A stretch of DNA of 64,000 nucleotides, taken from contig CAUYLG010061895.1 in the NCBI GenBank assembly GCA_963573385.1, positions 248,001 to 312,000 of the forward strand. Direction: 5' to 3'. Made by a program: the position numbers and the translations under genes. Shown here in pieces: positions 22,986 to 36,134 of the stretch (the first letter of the stretch is position 1; each line of letters begins with the position of its first letter). The notes below the pieces were generated by a model. It did not search any database and was not told where the DNA came from. It worked only from the letters and a program-made list of their open reading frames with translations. This DNA comes from Cacajao melanocephalus (Eukaryota; Chordata; Mammalia; Primates; Pitheciidae).

Positions 22986-25900
22986 CCAGTTCTGAACAAA
23001 CCAGACAAAAATCTCCTACTATGGTGGACATTATACAGACTACTAGTACAGTATTCCTTCAAAACAGAAAATGCTTTCCTTCTTAGATGTTGCTATTAAA
23101 GACCATGGCTTCAAATAACAGGGACTTTTGAAATCAATCTTGCAGTAACATATGTATTGGAACACTTGGCACAGTTAAAAAGGTAATGAAACTGGTGATT
23201 TTTTTACCCATAAGAAAAAGGATAGATAACACTGTCACTTGTGTGTAAAGTGTTGGACAGTAAGTAATACAGATTTAAATTAGAAATGACAGATGCACTG
23301 ACTTGAAACATAATGGTTGCTGAAGTGAACTTTTATTCCTTTTAGCTCTATAGTTAACTATTAAATTGCTCAAGTATTATTTTCAAGGTGTGACTATTGG
23401 GACAACTGTTGGTCAACGTTCTGTGCTGTAATCACTGTTTTTCTGGTCAGTTCTGTCATAGAAGTGGTGGCTGTCACATGGAAAAAACTTATACTAATGA
23501 TAATCTCAACTTGGTTTTTACCAAATCAATATTCCTTGATTACATGTTGATTTTTTTAGAAAGTATTCCATATGACAATATGAGAGTATTCATTATGACT
23601 ATTTTTTTTAAAAAGCAACAACAATTTTCAATTCATTTTTAAACATTACTAGTAACCTCTCTGCTTCTTCTATAGATCTAACATTCATTGAGTGTATCTG
23701 GGAAGAAAAAAGAATCATTAGGTTACACAAAACTGATGACAAACATTGGTATTAAAAAGTAGTACATTAACTGGATGTTTTCCAATAGGCAGTTGTTGAG
23801 AACCATTGATATATAATAAAACCTTCATATCATTGCCTGATTATTTATTCTTTCCAGAAAGTGCTTGTGTTATTTCAATACAGGTAAAATATAAGAAAAT
23901 CATATTCTAAGAAAATATTTGCCCCATATTCAATCTCCTCCCCCACTTCTGCTTTTCCTCCACATAACTACCACCACCAAATAAATAAACAAATAAAAAT
24001 AAGCAAGCAAACACATTAGTCTATTATTTTCTAAATTATGCAAAAAAATAAACAGAATTATAGGTATAGGAAAGTTGATGAATATGTAGTTGTATTAATG
24101 AAGCACCACCTATGGCACCTCCAAAGAGATGGCATAGGCTTCAGCAGGTAGTTCTAATTGTAGGCATATGTAGCATTAGAAAATTAGGCTACAGAAAAAG
24201 AAAATTACTGTGTGGCTTGTCACAAGTGAACTAGTATTATGTACATGAGGTGTGGCTGGATACACAGTGAAAATACTAAACTAAAATTTCTATACAAACC
24301 AGGAGAAAGTGAAAAAAGTATATATTTTTATATTTCATAAGTCAAATCAAAGTTCATCAATTTAAAGCTAAGTCCTAAGATGTCAACTGAATTAAGTAGG
24401 TCTAGTCTCAGGCTAGAACTTAATTTCCTGTGATATATCACTGTGGTTTTTGAATTTACATCTGTAGTAGTAACTTCCATTTGTTCCAAAATGAATTTCA
24501 TGCTCAACTTGTTTTTCTTAATTAAACTTCTTTTAGCAGTCCCTAATATGTGTATTATTAAAACTCATTAGTCCCACTCACAATTGCCTGCCACTTTTTT
24601 GACTACATATTCACATATTGAAATGCTGTGCTGCTATATATAGGAAGAAAATTAAATAATAAATACGGGGACTTGAACGTTTTATGAGTGTCAGGATGAG
24701 AGGGTGCCTGCAAAGCCCATAAGGTTTCACACAAAAGAGGCATTACTGCTGAAGCTAACATGCTGACACATCTCAGATCTATAAAGTCTGCAATAATGGC
24801 AGTAGTAAAGCGTTTTGCCATTGACTAGAATTTCTCTTACATGCAACGGAAATAGGCACAGAAGAGATTATACTGACTGTTATAAAAAGAATTCATATAA
24901 AAATCCCCCAAAAGTTTAATGTCTAATAATTTCAAATGCCTGGAATGATTCACTAGTTTTTTCTGACTTCAGTTAAGCTTCGAGTTGACAGTCATTCTCT
25001 TTCATACAGGTTAGCTACCAAATGGCTGTGGAGTTTTTTGTTTGTTTGATTTTACTTTGTTTGGGAGATGACTCTTAAAGGCAGAGATTATTCAGATCAT
25101 TTTATACCAACACAGTAATATTTGATATTATCAACATTATTTCATTAATAACAGAATAAAAGTGACCAAGCACATATGCTACTATTAAGGAATAATTTTT
25201 CTTGAAACTGTTGGGAATGATGCTATCCCACAGGATTAAATTGTTAGCCAACTCATCATGCTTTAAATTATCTCTTAAAAAGCAAAACAAACCTTAGATT
25301 CATAATGAGTGTTCATAAATTTGGGTTTTTTTTCTATGCTTTGCAAATTTAATGTTTCAAAAACTTGAATTTTAAATTAATTGAAAGTTGGTTTTTTGTT
25401 CTTTATTTCTCAATAAAGCAAAAGAGATGGAAGATTTGCACTTGGAAGTGCCATGTGTTAAATTTCAACAAGTCATTTAAAAATAATTGCCCTTATCGCT
25501 TTGCTTCTAATTAAGAGTGTGTGCTAACTTTTTTTTAATATAAAATAACATTTAATGTAGTTAATCATCTCAAAATCATAGAGAGAAGCTGCAGCAAATG
25601 TGTTAGCTTTCCCTGAATGTTAGGGCAGACAGAACACATGAAAGGTTTTCGAGGGACAGGTGCAGCTGTCAAGCAAAGCTCCAGTGAATGCAACATCAGT
25701 TTTCCATAGTGTTAAGCTTAGGGAAATCCAATGTTATTTCTTGTCACCTATATTAGAAACTATGCTTGCAATTTTCAGGGATAATTGAGAGCTTCCATCT
25801 CCTTACCCCAAACTACCATGTTTTGTATTACTCTGATAGAAAATTCACAACTTATCAAGGCCACCATGTTGTTTTTAATAATTATGACCAAAAATAGGTA

Positions 25901-27599
25901 TTGGGTAAGATAGAGCTAAGTGTAATTAATTTTCTAAGTGAACTCCTCAGGTTTTTCAGTAGTTCTTATAACAATCCACTCTATTGGGGAGAGCCTTTAT
26001 CTAACTGTGCACCTTGATCTTCATTTACTTGCCACAACTTTTTTAAAATTTGTGGTGTGTAGTTTTGTACATATTTCTTTCCGTTGTTATTGGCTTTCCA
26101 AAGTGGATTTACTACCTACAATGTTTACCAAGTTTTGTGTATGTACTGCTTGTTTAAACAAAGAATACAGCCCATCCAAGTAGATTATAACAAAGAATAG
26201 GTCACTTTCTCCCTTTTCTTTTTAACTGACAAAAGAGAATATAATAAGGGAGTAGAAAGCATTGTTTATTCTGACAGAAACATATTTTTCAGGCACTACA
26301 AAGCCACATTCAGTTAAGTCTTCCATTTTAACACTATGACACATGCAATGACTACTGATTTAATGGTTTTGAAATATGCAAATCAAAAAGGACCTTCATT
26401 TTCATATTTTGAATTATCCATCTATTTTTATATCAACAGTCATATTCTCTATTAGCTTAAAAAGAGAAATTCCAACCCACTTACCACTCACCTTCATTAC
26501 TTATTTGCTATTACCACTTAATGTTATTTATCTACTGGCTGTCTTTTTAAAAATCCATTTAAACTTTGAAAAATATTTTAAATACTATTAGACAATGTGG
26601 CTAGATCAGTGGCTAGAATGTGCCCATACACAGAGCATCCATTCTTCTACTCTCAGCCTGCACATGAACCACATGACTTACAGCAGAGTAAAAAGAGACT
26701 AACCTAGCTTCTCAGATATCTCCTTGAAACTAACAATTGGGTTTGTAGAAACTACTTATTGTTATTTGTTTAATCTCCAAATAAGCTTACACAATGTCTA
26801 CTGAAATAGGAAATATCTAACTCTTCCACTTTAGAATTCCTGGGAGACAAAAGTTTTATATTTTGCTATTGCATTTTTAAAAAACAAGTCTCACATGCAT
26901 GTTTCAAATTTAGATTTCAGAAACATACATGCATACACAAAGAAAGTTTGGTAAGACTAATCTTTTAGTAACTAGAATGTCGCATGTATCTGGAATTCCT
27001 CAAAAAAGTACTAGAGAATGAGTGTGGTTCAGATGACATTGAAGAGATGCCTTTTGATGAGTTCACACATAACAGACTTCAGTGCTAAATCACAAAGGTA
27101 TCTGCATACACTTCATAATCTGTAAACCAGAAATCCCTGAAAAAAGGTAACACTTTCCTTCTAAACATTAAAACATACAAAAATGCATGCTTTCTCTTTT
27201 ATCTATCTCCATTTTCTTCCAAGGCATTTGAATGTCTGAAAAGTTTAAAATTTAACGAATTGGATTTAAATCTTAAAAAAAAACAACTAAAACTATGATG
27301 TTGAAATCTCAGATCCGTTAACCTACTGAACACATTTATACACATCCCTCCAATAAATCAGTTCTTCGTATGCAATTGTTCTGAAGCTACGTGGACTCCA
27401 AGATTACTTCAGAATAATATGCTTTTCTGGATTCCAAAGCAACTTTTAGTTGCCTGAGTCGATTCATATTCACTCATTTGAGTGATTAATTATAGCTGCT
27501 GAAATTGAGTTCCTTCTGCAAATAAAGATGAGATTTTCTCGGGAGCTACAGAATGCTTTAAAAAACAAAAATCCCTGAATTCAGCTGCAAGAAAATGTC
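22986..27599. other. AT-rich intron block leading to the CpG island
   Basis: About 4.6 kb without a recognised Alu, L1, LTR or exon, apart from a CAAATAAA-type simple stretch near 23978-24010. The near absence of young repeats beside a promoter is compatible with regulatory constraint, but nothing specific is identified. Confidence 0.4.
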
Positions 27600-28480
27600 T
27601 GGGAACGCGCGCGCACCGCTCAGGCGGAAAGAAAAGCCAGTAAGTGGCTAGGCAGGCAGGGCAGGGACGCACCAGAAACGCAGCCGTCTGCCTGGCGCAC
27701 TCGCTAGCCTGGGCCCTCGGCAAAAAGCCTCCAACGTCTTCTCGGGCTCCTCCAACTCGAAGAAAGTTACCTCTGACTAGTATTATGGCAAGTCGTGCAA
27801 GTGAATTACAAGACAACATGTGTGGCCAGTCACCCACTTCTACTGTCTCCATCCGGTGCAGTGACCCTGTAACCCTTTAGCGTCGGGAGGGCTGAGAGAA
27901 GTGGGAAGCGGGAAGGGGTAGGAGACGGGGTGGGGGAGCAGACAGCCTGGAAACAGCCAATTCTCCATGCAAAATCCCCCGCTGGAAGCCACGACCGCTG
28001 CTGAAACGGCGGCCGAAGCACCAGCGATTTCTACTTGGGATTTTCCGCTCTCCATACAGGTTTTCCAAGGCACCGCCGCTTCCCCTCCTTAAAGTACTGC
28101 GAGGAGAAAGCACTGGATCCGGGAAGCATCTCCCAACCGAGAGATTTTCCATGCAAAGTTGAGAGCCTGGAGAGCTGCTCGGCTCCCTCACCGACGCCAC
28201 AAAAATAAGGTTTTGAGCTCGATCTAGGTAGCTCCCCAGCGATCCCCCGGGGATGCGCGAGGTGGTTTTCCATCCCCTTCCTCTCTCCATCTCGCAGGCT
28301 CCGCGTCCGCAGCACCCTCTGCGCACTGGCACAAAACCCTGGCAGCCCCCTCCCAGTCAGAGAGCCACAAACTTACCCTCGGCAAGATCAATCCACAGAG
28401 GGAGCCCCTCATCTTCCCCCAGTCCCTTCGCAATGATTCAAGGAGACGGTTTCTACAACACTTCGCCGTCAAATCCAAGC
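27600..28480 (-). promoter_or_regulatory. NLGN1: CpG island, candidate NLGN1 promoter
   Basis: This is the only extended GC- and CpG-rich stretch in an AT-rich window. CpG occurs dozens of times in about 900 bases (for example a CGCGCGCG run near 27607, and clusters near 28010 and 28300). No TATA box or open reading frame is convincing, as expected for a dispersed neuronal promoter. It lies about 20 kb 5' of the first NLGN1 coding exon and carries a strong minus-strand donor at 28376. A divergent plus-strand noncoding transcript is also possible. Assignment to NLGN1 is inference from position and orientation. Confidence 0.6.
28371..28377 (-). promoter_or_regulatory. Candidate first-exon splice donor
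   Basis: The minus strand reads GCCGAGG|GTAAGT, an almost ideal U1 site, at the upstream edge of the CpG island. It could end a noncoding NLGN1 first exon that splices to the acceptor at 8711. A second, weaker minus-strand donor (CAGAG|GTAACT) lies at about 27771. No transcript evidence is available here. Confidence 0.4.
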
Positions 28481-29230
28481 TGAAATGGTCAAAGTATATA
28501 CCAGTTTCTAGACGCTTTTTTGAAATCTCGAGCCCCCGGTAATTCTTGTTTCAGGATTCAAGATGCTTCCTTTTTTCTTTTTTGCTTTAAGCATCCGCAA
28601 CCCCAGTTTTGTCCCCCCCCCCTTTTTTTTTATTCACCCACGGACACTTCCAAAACGTGTCGATTGATCCTTTTTTCTCTCCAGATGCAACCACGATCCA
28701 GAATCCTGGGGACCCAAAGCCACCTCCATGTAAATCCGATCATCAGGCAAGAAATACAAATGATCAAACAACGTTACTTCTTTCAGCTGCAATCAGATAA
28801 TCCTACTAATCCAATAGATTTATCTCGATTGGAAATTGACCTCAAAAATGAATTCCCGGTGCTGATGTCCAGAAGAACAATTTCATAACCCTGTTCGGGT
28901 GACTGAAAAATTGTGGTTTCTTTCTTTTTTAAAAAATCTTTTTTGGATTCTGGGTGCACTGCTCGCAAAAAAAAAAAAAAAAATGCCGAGGACCCTGGTT
29001 TTACCCTAATATAGGTTTCTACTCCAAATCGGTGCAGGATGAAAAATGGTACAAAGATACCCCTAGTGGCTCGAGGCGATATTGCAGGGATCTCACTCTT
29101 TTCCCATCCCCTCTCCTCACCCTTTTTTTTTTCTGCCCCTTTAGATAACTGGCTGCTGTAGTAGTAGTTAAAGAAGATTGAACCGCAATTAACATGAACG
29201 GTACGTGACTACTTGAATACATCATCTGAT
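28480..29230. other. CpG-island shoulder, no gene recognised
   Basis: Mixed-composition unique sequence flanking the island. It contains a C-run followed by a T-run (about 28613-28632) and an A15-type run near 28967. No repeat family is recognised, so it may be conserved promoter flank or first-exon sequence. The short open frames on both strands have no recognisable domain. Confidence 0.4.
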
Positions 29231-30030
29231 CTTTCTTTGTTTTATGTTTAAAGACTGAATATTCTATGCTTCTGTCTTCTCTGGATTCTTTTTCTACAAA
29301 ATTTTCCCCAATGGCAGTTAGTAGCTAAAATGCCAATCTGAGGCAACTCGGTGATTTCAAAGCAATTGTATTTGTTTCCTGAATAACTATCGATCTAGAA
29401 GAAGCTTCAGTCTTCATGAGATATGCTGCTTTTGGAAAAATGCTTAAAATATTATTTTCTCCAAAAGAATACGATTATGAATGTGTGTGTGTATGGTCAT
29501 GTATATGTGTGTACATATAAGAAGATATATATTCTTAGACAATCTTTTCTCATTTTGGACTTTTGATGTTCATTCAGCAAAGCAAGCGATAGCTCCTGTA
29601 AGCTTATGGTTAAAGAGCAAGACCTAAGAGTCATTACATAGGCCTCAATGTTGCTTACCTGAATGCTTTGAAATTCAGTGACCTCGAGATTACCCCTAGC
29701 ATTTCTGACAGGCTCCAGAGAAAGAGTCAATGTAAAGGATTTCAGGACTTTGTTTTGCCAAGCCCTCTAAACACACTTTGAGGGCTTGAAACACAAATTG
29801 TGCCTAGTAAACTAGAGAAGTTGAATTCTCTTTCATAGTGAAGGGTTCTGAAGCTGCAAGGACTTCAAGATACTCTTTCTTAACTGACTAAATAATTAAG
29901 CCTTTTTAGTGTACAAGCTGTTAAGGAGTCAAAAGACCTTTCTTCTACCACTGGTGTTGCTATTAATTGGCTATACAACTTTGGGCCATCACTTTTTGGC
30001 CCACAGTTAATTTGTCTATTAACATTAAGG
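29231..30030. other. Flank of the CpG island, nothing recognised
   Basis: AT-rich with a short GT-rich patch near 29480-29515. No gene seen. Confidence 0.35.
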
Positions 30031-30034
30031 AGTA

Positions 30035-31645
30035 AACTCACATAAATCAACAAATATGCATGTTCCTGGATGGGAAAATCAATATAGAAAATTAATCTAT
30101 AGAACTAATGTAATTATTAATAAAATTTACAGTTTTTTGTGAAACATGAAAAGTTAATTCTAAAATGTGTTTGGAAGAGCAAAGGATAAGAAATTATCAA
30201 TACAATCTGAAGAACGAGGTTCAGGAAGTCCCCGTATGAACTATTAAGGCTTAATACAAAATAACAGTAACTGAGGCAATGTAGAATTGGTTCAGGGCTA
30301 GAAATTAGTCCAATGGAACAGAATAGAAAGGCTGGGAAAATATTCATGCATTTATGGAACTCGATAAGTAACTAGTGACATTAGAAAGCAGGGAGGAAAG
30401 ATGACATATTCAGACATTGAATTAGCCATTTGAAAAAATGATCATACTAGATTGCAACTTCACACATATGTATGTTAAGGTGTGTTAAAGATCTAAAGAA
30501 GCTGAGCAAATTTTACAGCCTTTATAGGGAAATAGCCTTATGATTCTGGGTAGATAAGAACAGAATCTAAATGGGAAAATGTGGTTTAACAAACAGGATA
30601 TAAAACCAAAATCCATAAAGAAAACATGTTAAATTTGATATATTAAAATAAAACTATATACATCAAAATGAACACTCAGAAAAGGTATTTGCAATGCATA
30701 TAACCAAAGAAGGATTACTATCCAAAGTACATGAAGGGTCTTATAAAAGATAAAGAGTATGATATGAAAGAGTGGGTTAAGGAAATGAATAGCTGATTGA
30801 CAGAAATTGATTCTCAGCGTCCAATAAGCATCTGAAAAAGGTCCTCAATCCCACTAGCTATTAGAGAAACGCAATTCAAAATGATGAGATTTTTGTTTCA
30901 CAGTCATGAAATTGGCAGAAATTTACAAGTCCAGCAGAAGTTAATATTGATGAAAATGTGACGAAATCATAAAGATTATATGATAGTACAAGTTCAGAGA
31001 GCAGTTTAGCAATAGTTGAACATTCTCATGTCCTATAATCCAGTCTTTCCACTCCTAGAACTATTCACTACAAAACTATTTGAAAGAGGAAAAAACACAG
31101 TAGGAGGGAGAAATCACCTAAACATCTTTAGATAAATAACTGGACAAAATATTTATATAATATTCATATGCTGCAATAGCAGAAGCGGTAATAAGAAAAA
31201 TGAATGTTAACTTAGCTCCTTGAATTAATATAAATGAATCTCAAAAATATCATGTGAAGCCACAATAACAAAAAAAGGATGTTGTGGAAGGATGCTTATA
31301 GGATGATGGTATTTGTATATAAAGTTCAAAAACATGCAAAATAATTACATGTATTATATTTGATCACACACATATATAGAGCAATAGATATCAGCATGCA
31401 TGATAATGATAAACATGAAATTCAGGGTAGAGGTTACTGTTCGGAGGGTGCGAGGTAAATGGAATTGGAAGGCATCATTGGAAGCTTCAGCGGTATCTAT
31501 AGTGCTCCATTTCTCAGTCTGAGTCTTGAGTACATGGGAGTTTACAATATTACTATATAAATTGTTCATATGCTTTAAATATTTTATTGAAATTAAAGAT
31601 TTAGACTAGATAATTTCTGTATTTTACTATATTATAAAATTTTCT
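30035..31645 (+). repeat. Old L1 (L1M) ORF2/3' block
   Basis: About 1.6 kb of diverged LINE-1. Recognisable ORF2 text includes GGTTCAGGGCTAGAAATTAG-TCCAATGGAACAGAATAGAA, AAAGAAGGATTACTATCCAA, ATTAGAGAAACGCAATTCAA-AATGATGAGA and CTGGACAAAATATTTATATAA. The frame is broken many times. Confidence 0.8.
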
Positions 31646-33279
31646 AATTAAAAAGGTCTGTGAAAAAAGTTACGAAAGTTCAATATTTCATAATGTGCTT
31701 TTTATCTGGTTAATTTTTAAAATGTACTACTTAATATTTCTAAGAAGTGTAAATGGAATGGTGTTTATTTATTTCTATAATTGATATTAGAAGTTCTAGC
31801 TAGGAAGCAAAAATTACCACCTAAATGGGAAAATGTGGTTGAAATTGAAAATATATATATAATCTTCAACTAGCTCTTCCGTGTATTTTCCGTTGATCTC
31901 ACAAATAGTAATGGGGCCTCTGAAATTGTGAAACAGTCAATCAACTGACTGATTATGTTCAGTCTCACCAGTTAACTATAAACTACCAAAGTCAGTGTAG
32001 CCATGAGCCAAAATTACAACATGAAAGAATATTCACCCAGAATGTTTAAAATATGTATGTGAATTCAAATAAGAAGGTTTTGTTGATATGAAATATGAGG
32101 ACTGGATATCTCATTTTACAATCACTAGGTATTATTTTTCACAATCCATGCAAAAGACATACCAATATTAGAAAAGAAAATTTTTATAACTCGGTTGAGC
32201 AGTTAATATCATTCAATACACCCCAGACTCAGGAAAAAATGTCTTAGTTAATTGTCAAACTATCAGTTTTTGATTATCCAGAATAGATTTCCTGGAAATA
32301 ACCAAAACAGATTTGGGAAATAGTAAGAGATCAGTTTAATTTCCTTTGATAATAGAATAGATAAGGGAGAAGAAGTAGATGTCCTGCTACATTTCTGAAA
32401 TTTGGAGAGGTTGACAATTCTTTCAGCAACCACTTTGATTGATTTGTTGATTGTAAATGGCCAGTAGTTATTGTTATAAGTTAGTATTTCAGCATCCATA
32501 CTGAACTAGTGTTAGATATTAATATAGAACTGAAGGTTCATTTCTCAGTGTGTTTAATTGCAAACTGGGTTGAGATAGGAAGGTAGTCAATGAAGAGGAG
32601 TAAAGGAGGAGAAATGAAAGGAGAAGGAGGGATAGAGGAAAGGTGTTTGAGGATGAAAATGTGAATCAAATTCATGTCTCTCCCTGGTGATTTACTCACA
32701 GAGAGGATAAAAACATACTTAACATTTGTATCCTTCATGACTCAAATTATTAGCAAATGACTGACTTAATAGATCAAATAATGGAACATGAAGAGAATAA
32801 ATTTATTCTCTACATTAGATGGGCTTGACAATTTCTTCAGAAAATGAAATCAATACAGGAGGGAAGTAAAAATTGCTATGAATAATAATAATGGAAACAA
32901 AAGGCCAAGATTGGCAAACACGAGCACTATAGGGCATTCCAATTTAACCATGTTATTAAAATTTCAGCTCTGATTAAAAAAAAATGTTAGAATTACATAT
33001 CCTATTTTAGTTACTATACCAAATAGAAAATGATTGATTGATTGATTAATATCAAGTGGATTATATGAGGAAATAGCATGGTTTTAATAACAAATAGATG
33101 AGCAATTATTTCATTGTTGCTTTTAATACAAAAGAGTTATTTTGGGAAAAAGTGGGGGTTTTTTTGATAAATAATATGAAAGCATATCTTTTACGACCAG
33201 GTCAAATCAATTAAGTTCTGGCTTGTGATAAACGTTTTAGGATATTGTGAAAGATTGGAGCTCAGTGTCTGAAAAAGAG
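31646..33279. other. AT-rich sequence, nothing recognised
   Basis: No gene or confident repeat. A short (GATT)n run lies at about 33031-33048. Confidence 0.35.
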
Positions 33280-33365
33280 GAAATAACCTAAATATCTCAC
33301 ATACCCAATAAACATATATACCTATTATGTACCCACAACAATTTTGATGAAATAATTTTTAAAAT
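33280..33365 (+). repeat. L1 3'-end fragment
   Basis: CCTATTATGTACCCACAACA-ATTTTGATGAAATAA matches the terminal segment of L1 3' UTRs. Confidence 0.6.
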
Positions 33366-33784
33366 TCTGAAGCTAGAAAAAAAAAACAGAATTGTAAAGC
33401 AAGTCTAGAGAAAAAAAAAATCCTCTGCTATCTTCAGAATTTCCCTGATGTAACCCCATATTAAGTGCTCAAGGGTTGAATCTAAATGACTGGCAATTGG
33501 GAATTATGAAAGACACAAAAATCAAAAGTGTTGCAACATTGTAAGTTCTGACTATGGCAAAGGTGACTCTTTATGAAGGGGTTCTTTCTATGGGGAAGAA
33601 TCTACTCCCACAATCCTGCTTAATTAGAAAAGACTACTTAAAATGCTTGACTGGTACTATTTCAGGTATGTATTGGGAGAACACACCTGCCTGGATGCTA
33701 AATATACCAGATGTATCTTTACATTCCATGGAATAGAGATTGGTAATGGAAACTAAGGAAGTGACGTTCAAGACTAGATATTTT

Positions 33785-34072
33785 GTTTGTTTATCTAGAG
33801 ACCTGGTCTCACTGTCTTGCCCAGACTGGAGTGCACAGGCACAAACACAGCCCACTGTGGGCTCAAACTCCCCAAGCTCAGGTGATCCTCCCAAGTCAGC
33901 CTCCTGAGTAGCTGAGACTACAGGTGCCATCCCATCACACCAGGCTAATTTTTGTATTTTTTCTAGAGACAAAGTTTTTTTATGTTGCCCAGTCAGGCCT
34001 TGAATTCCTGAGCTCAAGCAATCTGCCCACCTTGGCTGTGCAGAGATGACAGGCATAGCCACTGTGACTACC
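33785..34072 (-). mobile_element. Alu SINE (J-like), minus strand
   Basis: Reverse-complement Alu with many substitutions (GAGACCTGGTCTCACTGTCT, CTGAGTAGCTGAGACTACAG, TTTATGTTGCCCAGTCAGGC). It is flanked by a 16-base target-site duplication: CAAGACTAGATATTTT at 33769 and CAAGACTGGATATTTT at 34073, one mismatch. Confidence 0.95.
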
Positions 34073-34580
34073 CAAGACTGGATATTTTAGGATGAGACTG
34101 CCACTTTTGAAATGAGGCTTTTTCATTCATGTTGGTTAGAGATGCTAAAAGATATTTACAGAAGTACTCTTAAAATGGTTTAAATCAGAAATAAATCCAG
34201 ATTTTCCAAACAGATAATTTTGACTGGTTAAAAACTTTCAAATAATGGTGCCATTATGCTAATAATTAAGATTCTGTTTTGTTTCTTTTTGAAAAGCTCT
34301 TTTATATATCTATAATTTATATATTTACTTAATTGGTAAAATTGAAAAATATAGAAATTTCCAACTTCAAAGGTTTTAGCTAATAATAGCATAATGCACT
34401 ATTTTGCAGAATTTTCTTCATTTTTGAATGTATATTTGTATGTAATATTTGTGAGACAGTATTTATGCTGACTCTCTAATAACCTCAGAGCAGGTTCTCT
34501 TAATATTTTAGTGGCTTTTGATTCCACAATACCATGATTGATTTTGACACTGCAATGTAGTCTAGAATTAAATTGCATAA

Positions 34581-34628
34581 AATTATCTTAGATATTCCTT
34601 ATGTAACGAAGGAATATCTAAGATAATT
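34581..34628. repeat. Hairpin with 20-bp perfect arms, 8-base loop
   Basis: AATTATCTTAGATATTCCTT (34581-34600) is the exact reverse complement of AAGGAATATCTAAGATAATT (34609-34628); the loop is ATGTAACG. No known element recognised. Confidence 0.97.
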
Positions 34629-36130
34629 ATCTTATTAAACATCATCTATTAATGTTTATTGTAGAATATTAGTTAATTTGAGTCTGTTTCCAATATTAGC
34701 AGAATATACTACAAATTTGACCTAATAGGATGGGAAACCACATGAAAATTAATGTTCTGTAGTTCAAGATGGAAAGAGAAATTTTTAGTTATATCCCAGT
34801 GGCATTGACATCTCATTGACTTCACAGACAAGAGTTGGGTATCTTTTTTTAATAGGATTTTATGCTAATTACATAATTAAAGGTAAACACTAGCCTGAAT
34901 TTTCATTATTGTTCAATTAGCAACTTAATGAGCATCTTCTACCTGTCCCAAAATATTTAGTTCCATGATTTCCAAAATATTAGTAAAAGAACCCTTAAAA
35001 TGACCTCTTTTAAAGGAATGGTTATTTCTGTGTCTTCTTGTCTCTCCATCTGTATCTATCTATCTATCTATCTATCTATCACCTATCTACACATTAATTT
35101 GCCTCTTCAGTTAATTTTTGACTACTTACAAGAAACTGAGAAAATATGTCACAAGTTTTTTAAAAATGATATATTTTTCTAACATCATTTGTGTTTGGTT
35201 TTAGAGTTTCTTTTTGCTTGTGTCGAATAAAATTACTTCTGATGACCTAGAAACAAACGGTAGAATGATGTAATTAAACAGAAAGATAAAACTATGTTAC
35301 ACTCAATGCATAAGAAATTGTTCAGCCTTCCACCCTTCCTAAAATTCGTGACTCTCAGCCTCTTCTTGTGTCTTCTTCTTTAAAAGTTTCCCAAATCTTC
35401 CCTACTGATAAACAAGCTAACAAATGGTGACTTGTTACACACAAAAAAACAATTAAATTTTGACCCTTTATTTATAAATTGTACTAGGAAGGAGGGAGAG
35501 AAGGGAAGCAGGACATGGTAATATTTCAGATGTAGTTGCTTACATAGATTAAGCAGAAAAGGTAATGTCAAAATAGTTCAAAGCATGATTTGTTATGTCA
35601 CAAAATAGACTATGAGAATAGATGGTTTATGTGTTAATAGAAAGTATACTCATTATATGATGGAATGAGAATATAATTCTTGGCTTATGTGTAATACATT
35701 AAACCAACTCACAATTCACATCGTCATCATTCATAAGTCTGGTGAAGCTATAAGAAATATCTTGTAGCTGAAATTCATCTTACAAGAGCTCAAACTAATC
35801 ATTAAAACAACTAAAGTATATATGAACAGTGGCCCAAAGAACTGCAGTTTTAAAAGTTCTTTTATAGACTCACAAAGACTCCTTTGGCTAAATGGAAAAA
35901 GCCCAAGAAGATAAGATAAGTGACTTAACTAAGATCACATCAAGGTCAGCAGCATTACCCAGATGAGAAGCCATTGTGCCTTGCCACGCCTGACTTGATG
36001 TTACTTATGTTTGCTTTTTGGTATCACAGATTCATTGATCTTAAAATATTGGACCACATTAAAAATTGAAATTAACAAGCAAATCAGGAAAGAACATCAT
36101 TAAATATACTTAATATGGTAATTGGAATAA
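34629..36130. other. AT-rich sequence, nothing recognised
   Basis: Contains only the TATC microsatellite at 35053-35080. Confidence 0.35.
35053..35080. repeat. (TATC)7 microsatellite
   Basis: Seven uninterrupted TATC units, followed by ACCTATC. Confidence 0.95.
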
Positions 36131-36134
36131 AAAC

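Noticed and set aside
27877..28332. 151-codon minus-strand frame in the CpG island
   Set aside because: GC-rich sequence lacks stops by composition. Arg/Ser/Pro-rich content, overlapping frames on both strands and no domain argue for noncoding first-exon or promoter sequence.
28520..28888. 122-codon plus-strand frame next to the CpG island
   Set aside because: No recognisable motif, homopolymer-coded Phe/Pro runs and no good start context. Could be revisited if plus-strand transcripts exist.
33634..34062. 142-codon minus-strand frame
   Set aside because: Most of it is the Alu at 33785-34072, read in its stop-poor sense strand.
35041..35100. CRISPR-like short repeats
   Set aside because: The repeats are a simple TATC microsatellite without spacers, and the genome is eukaryotic.
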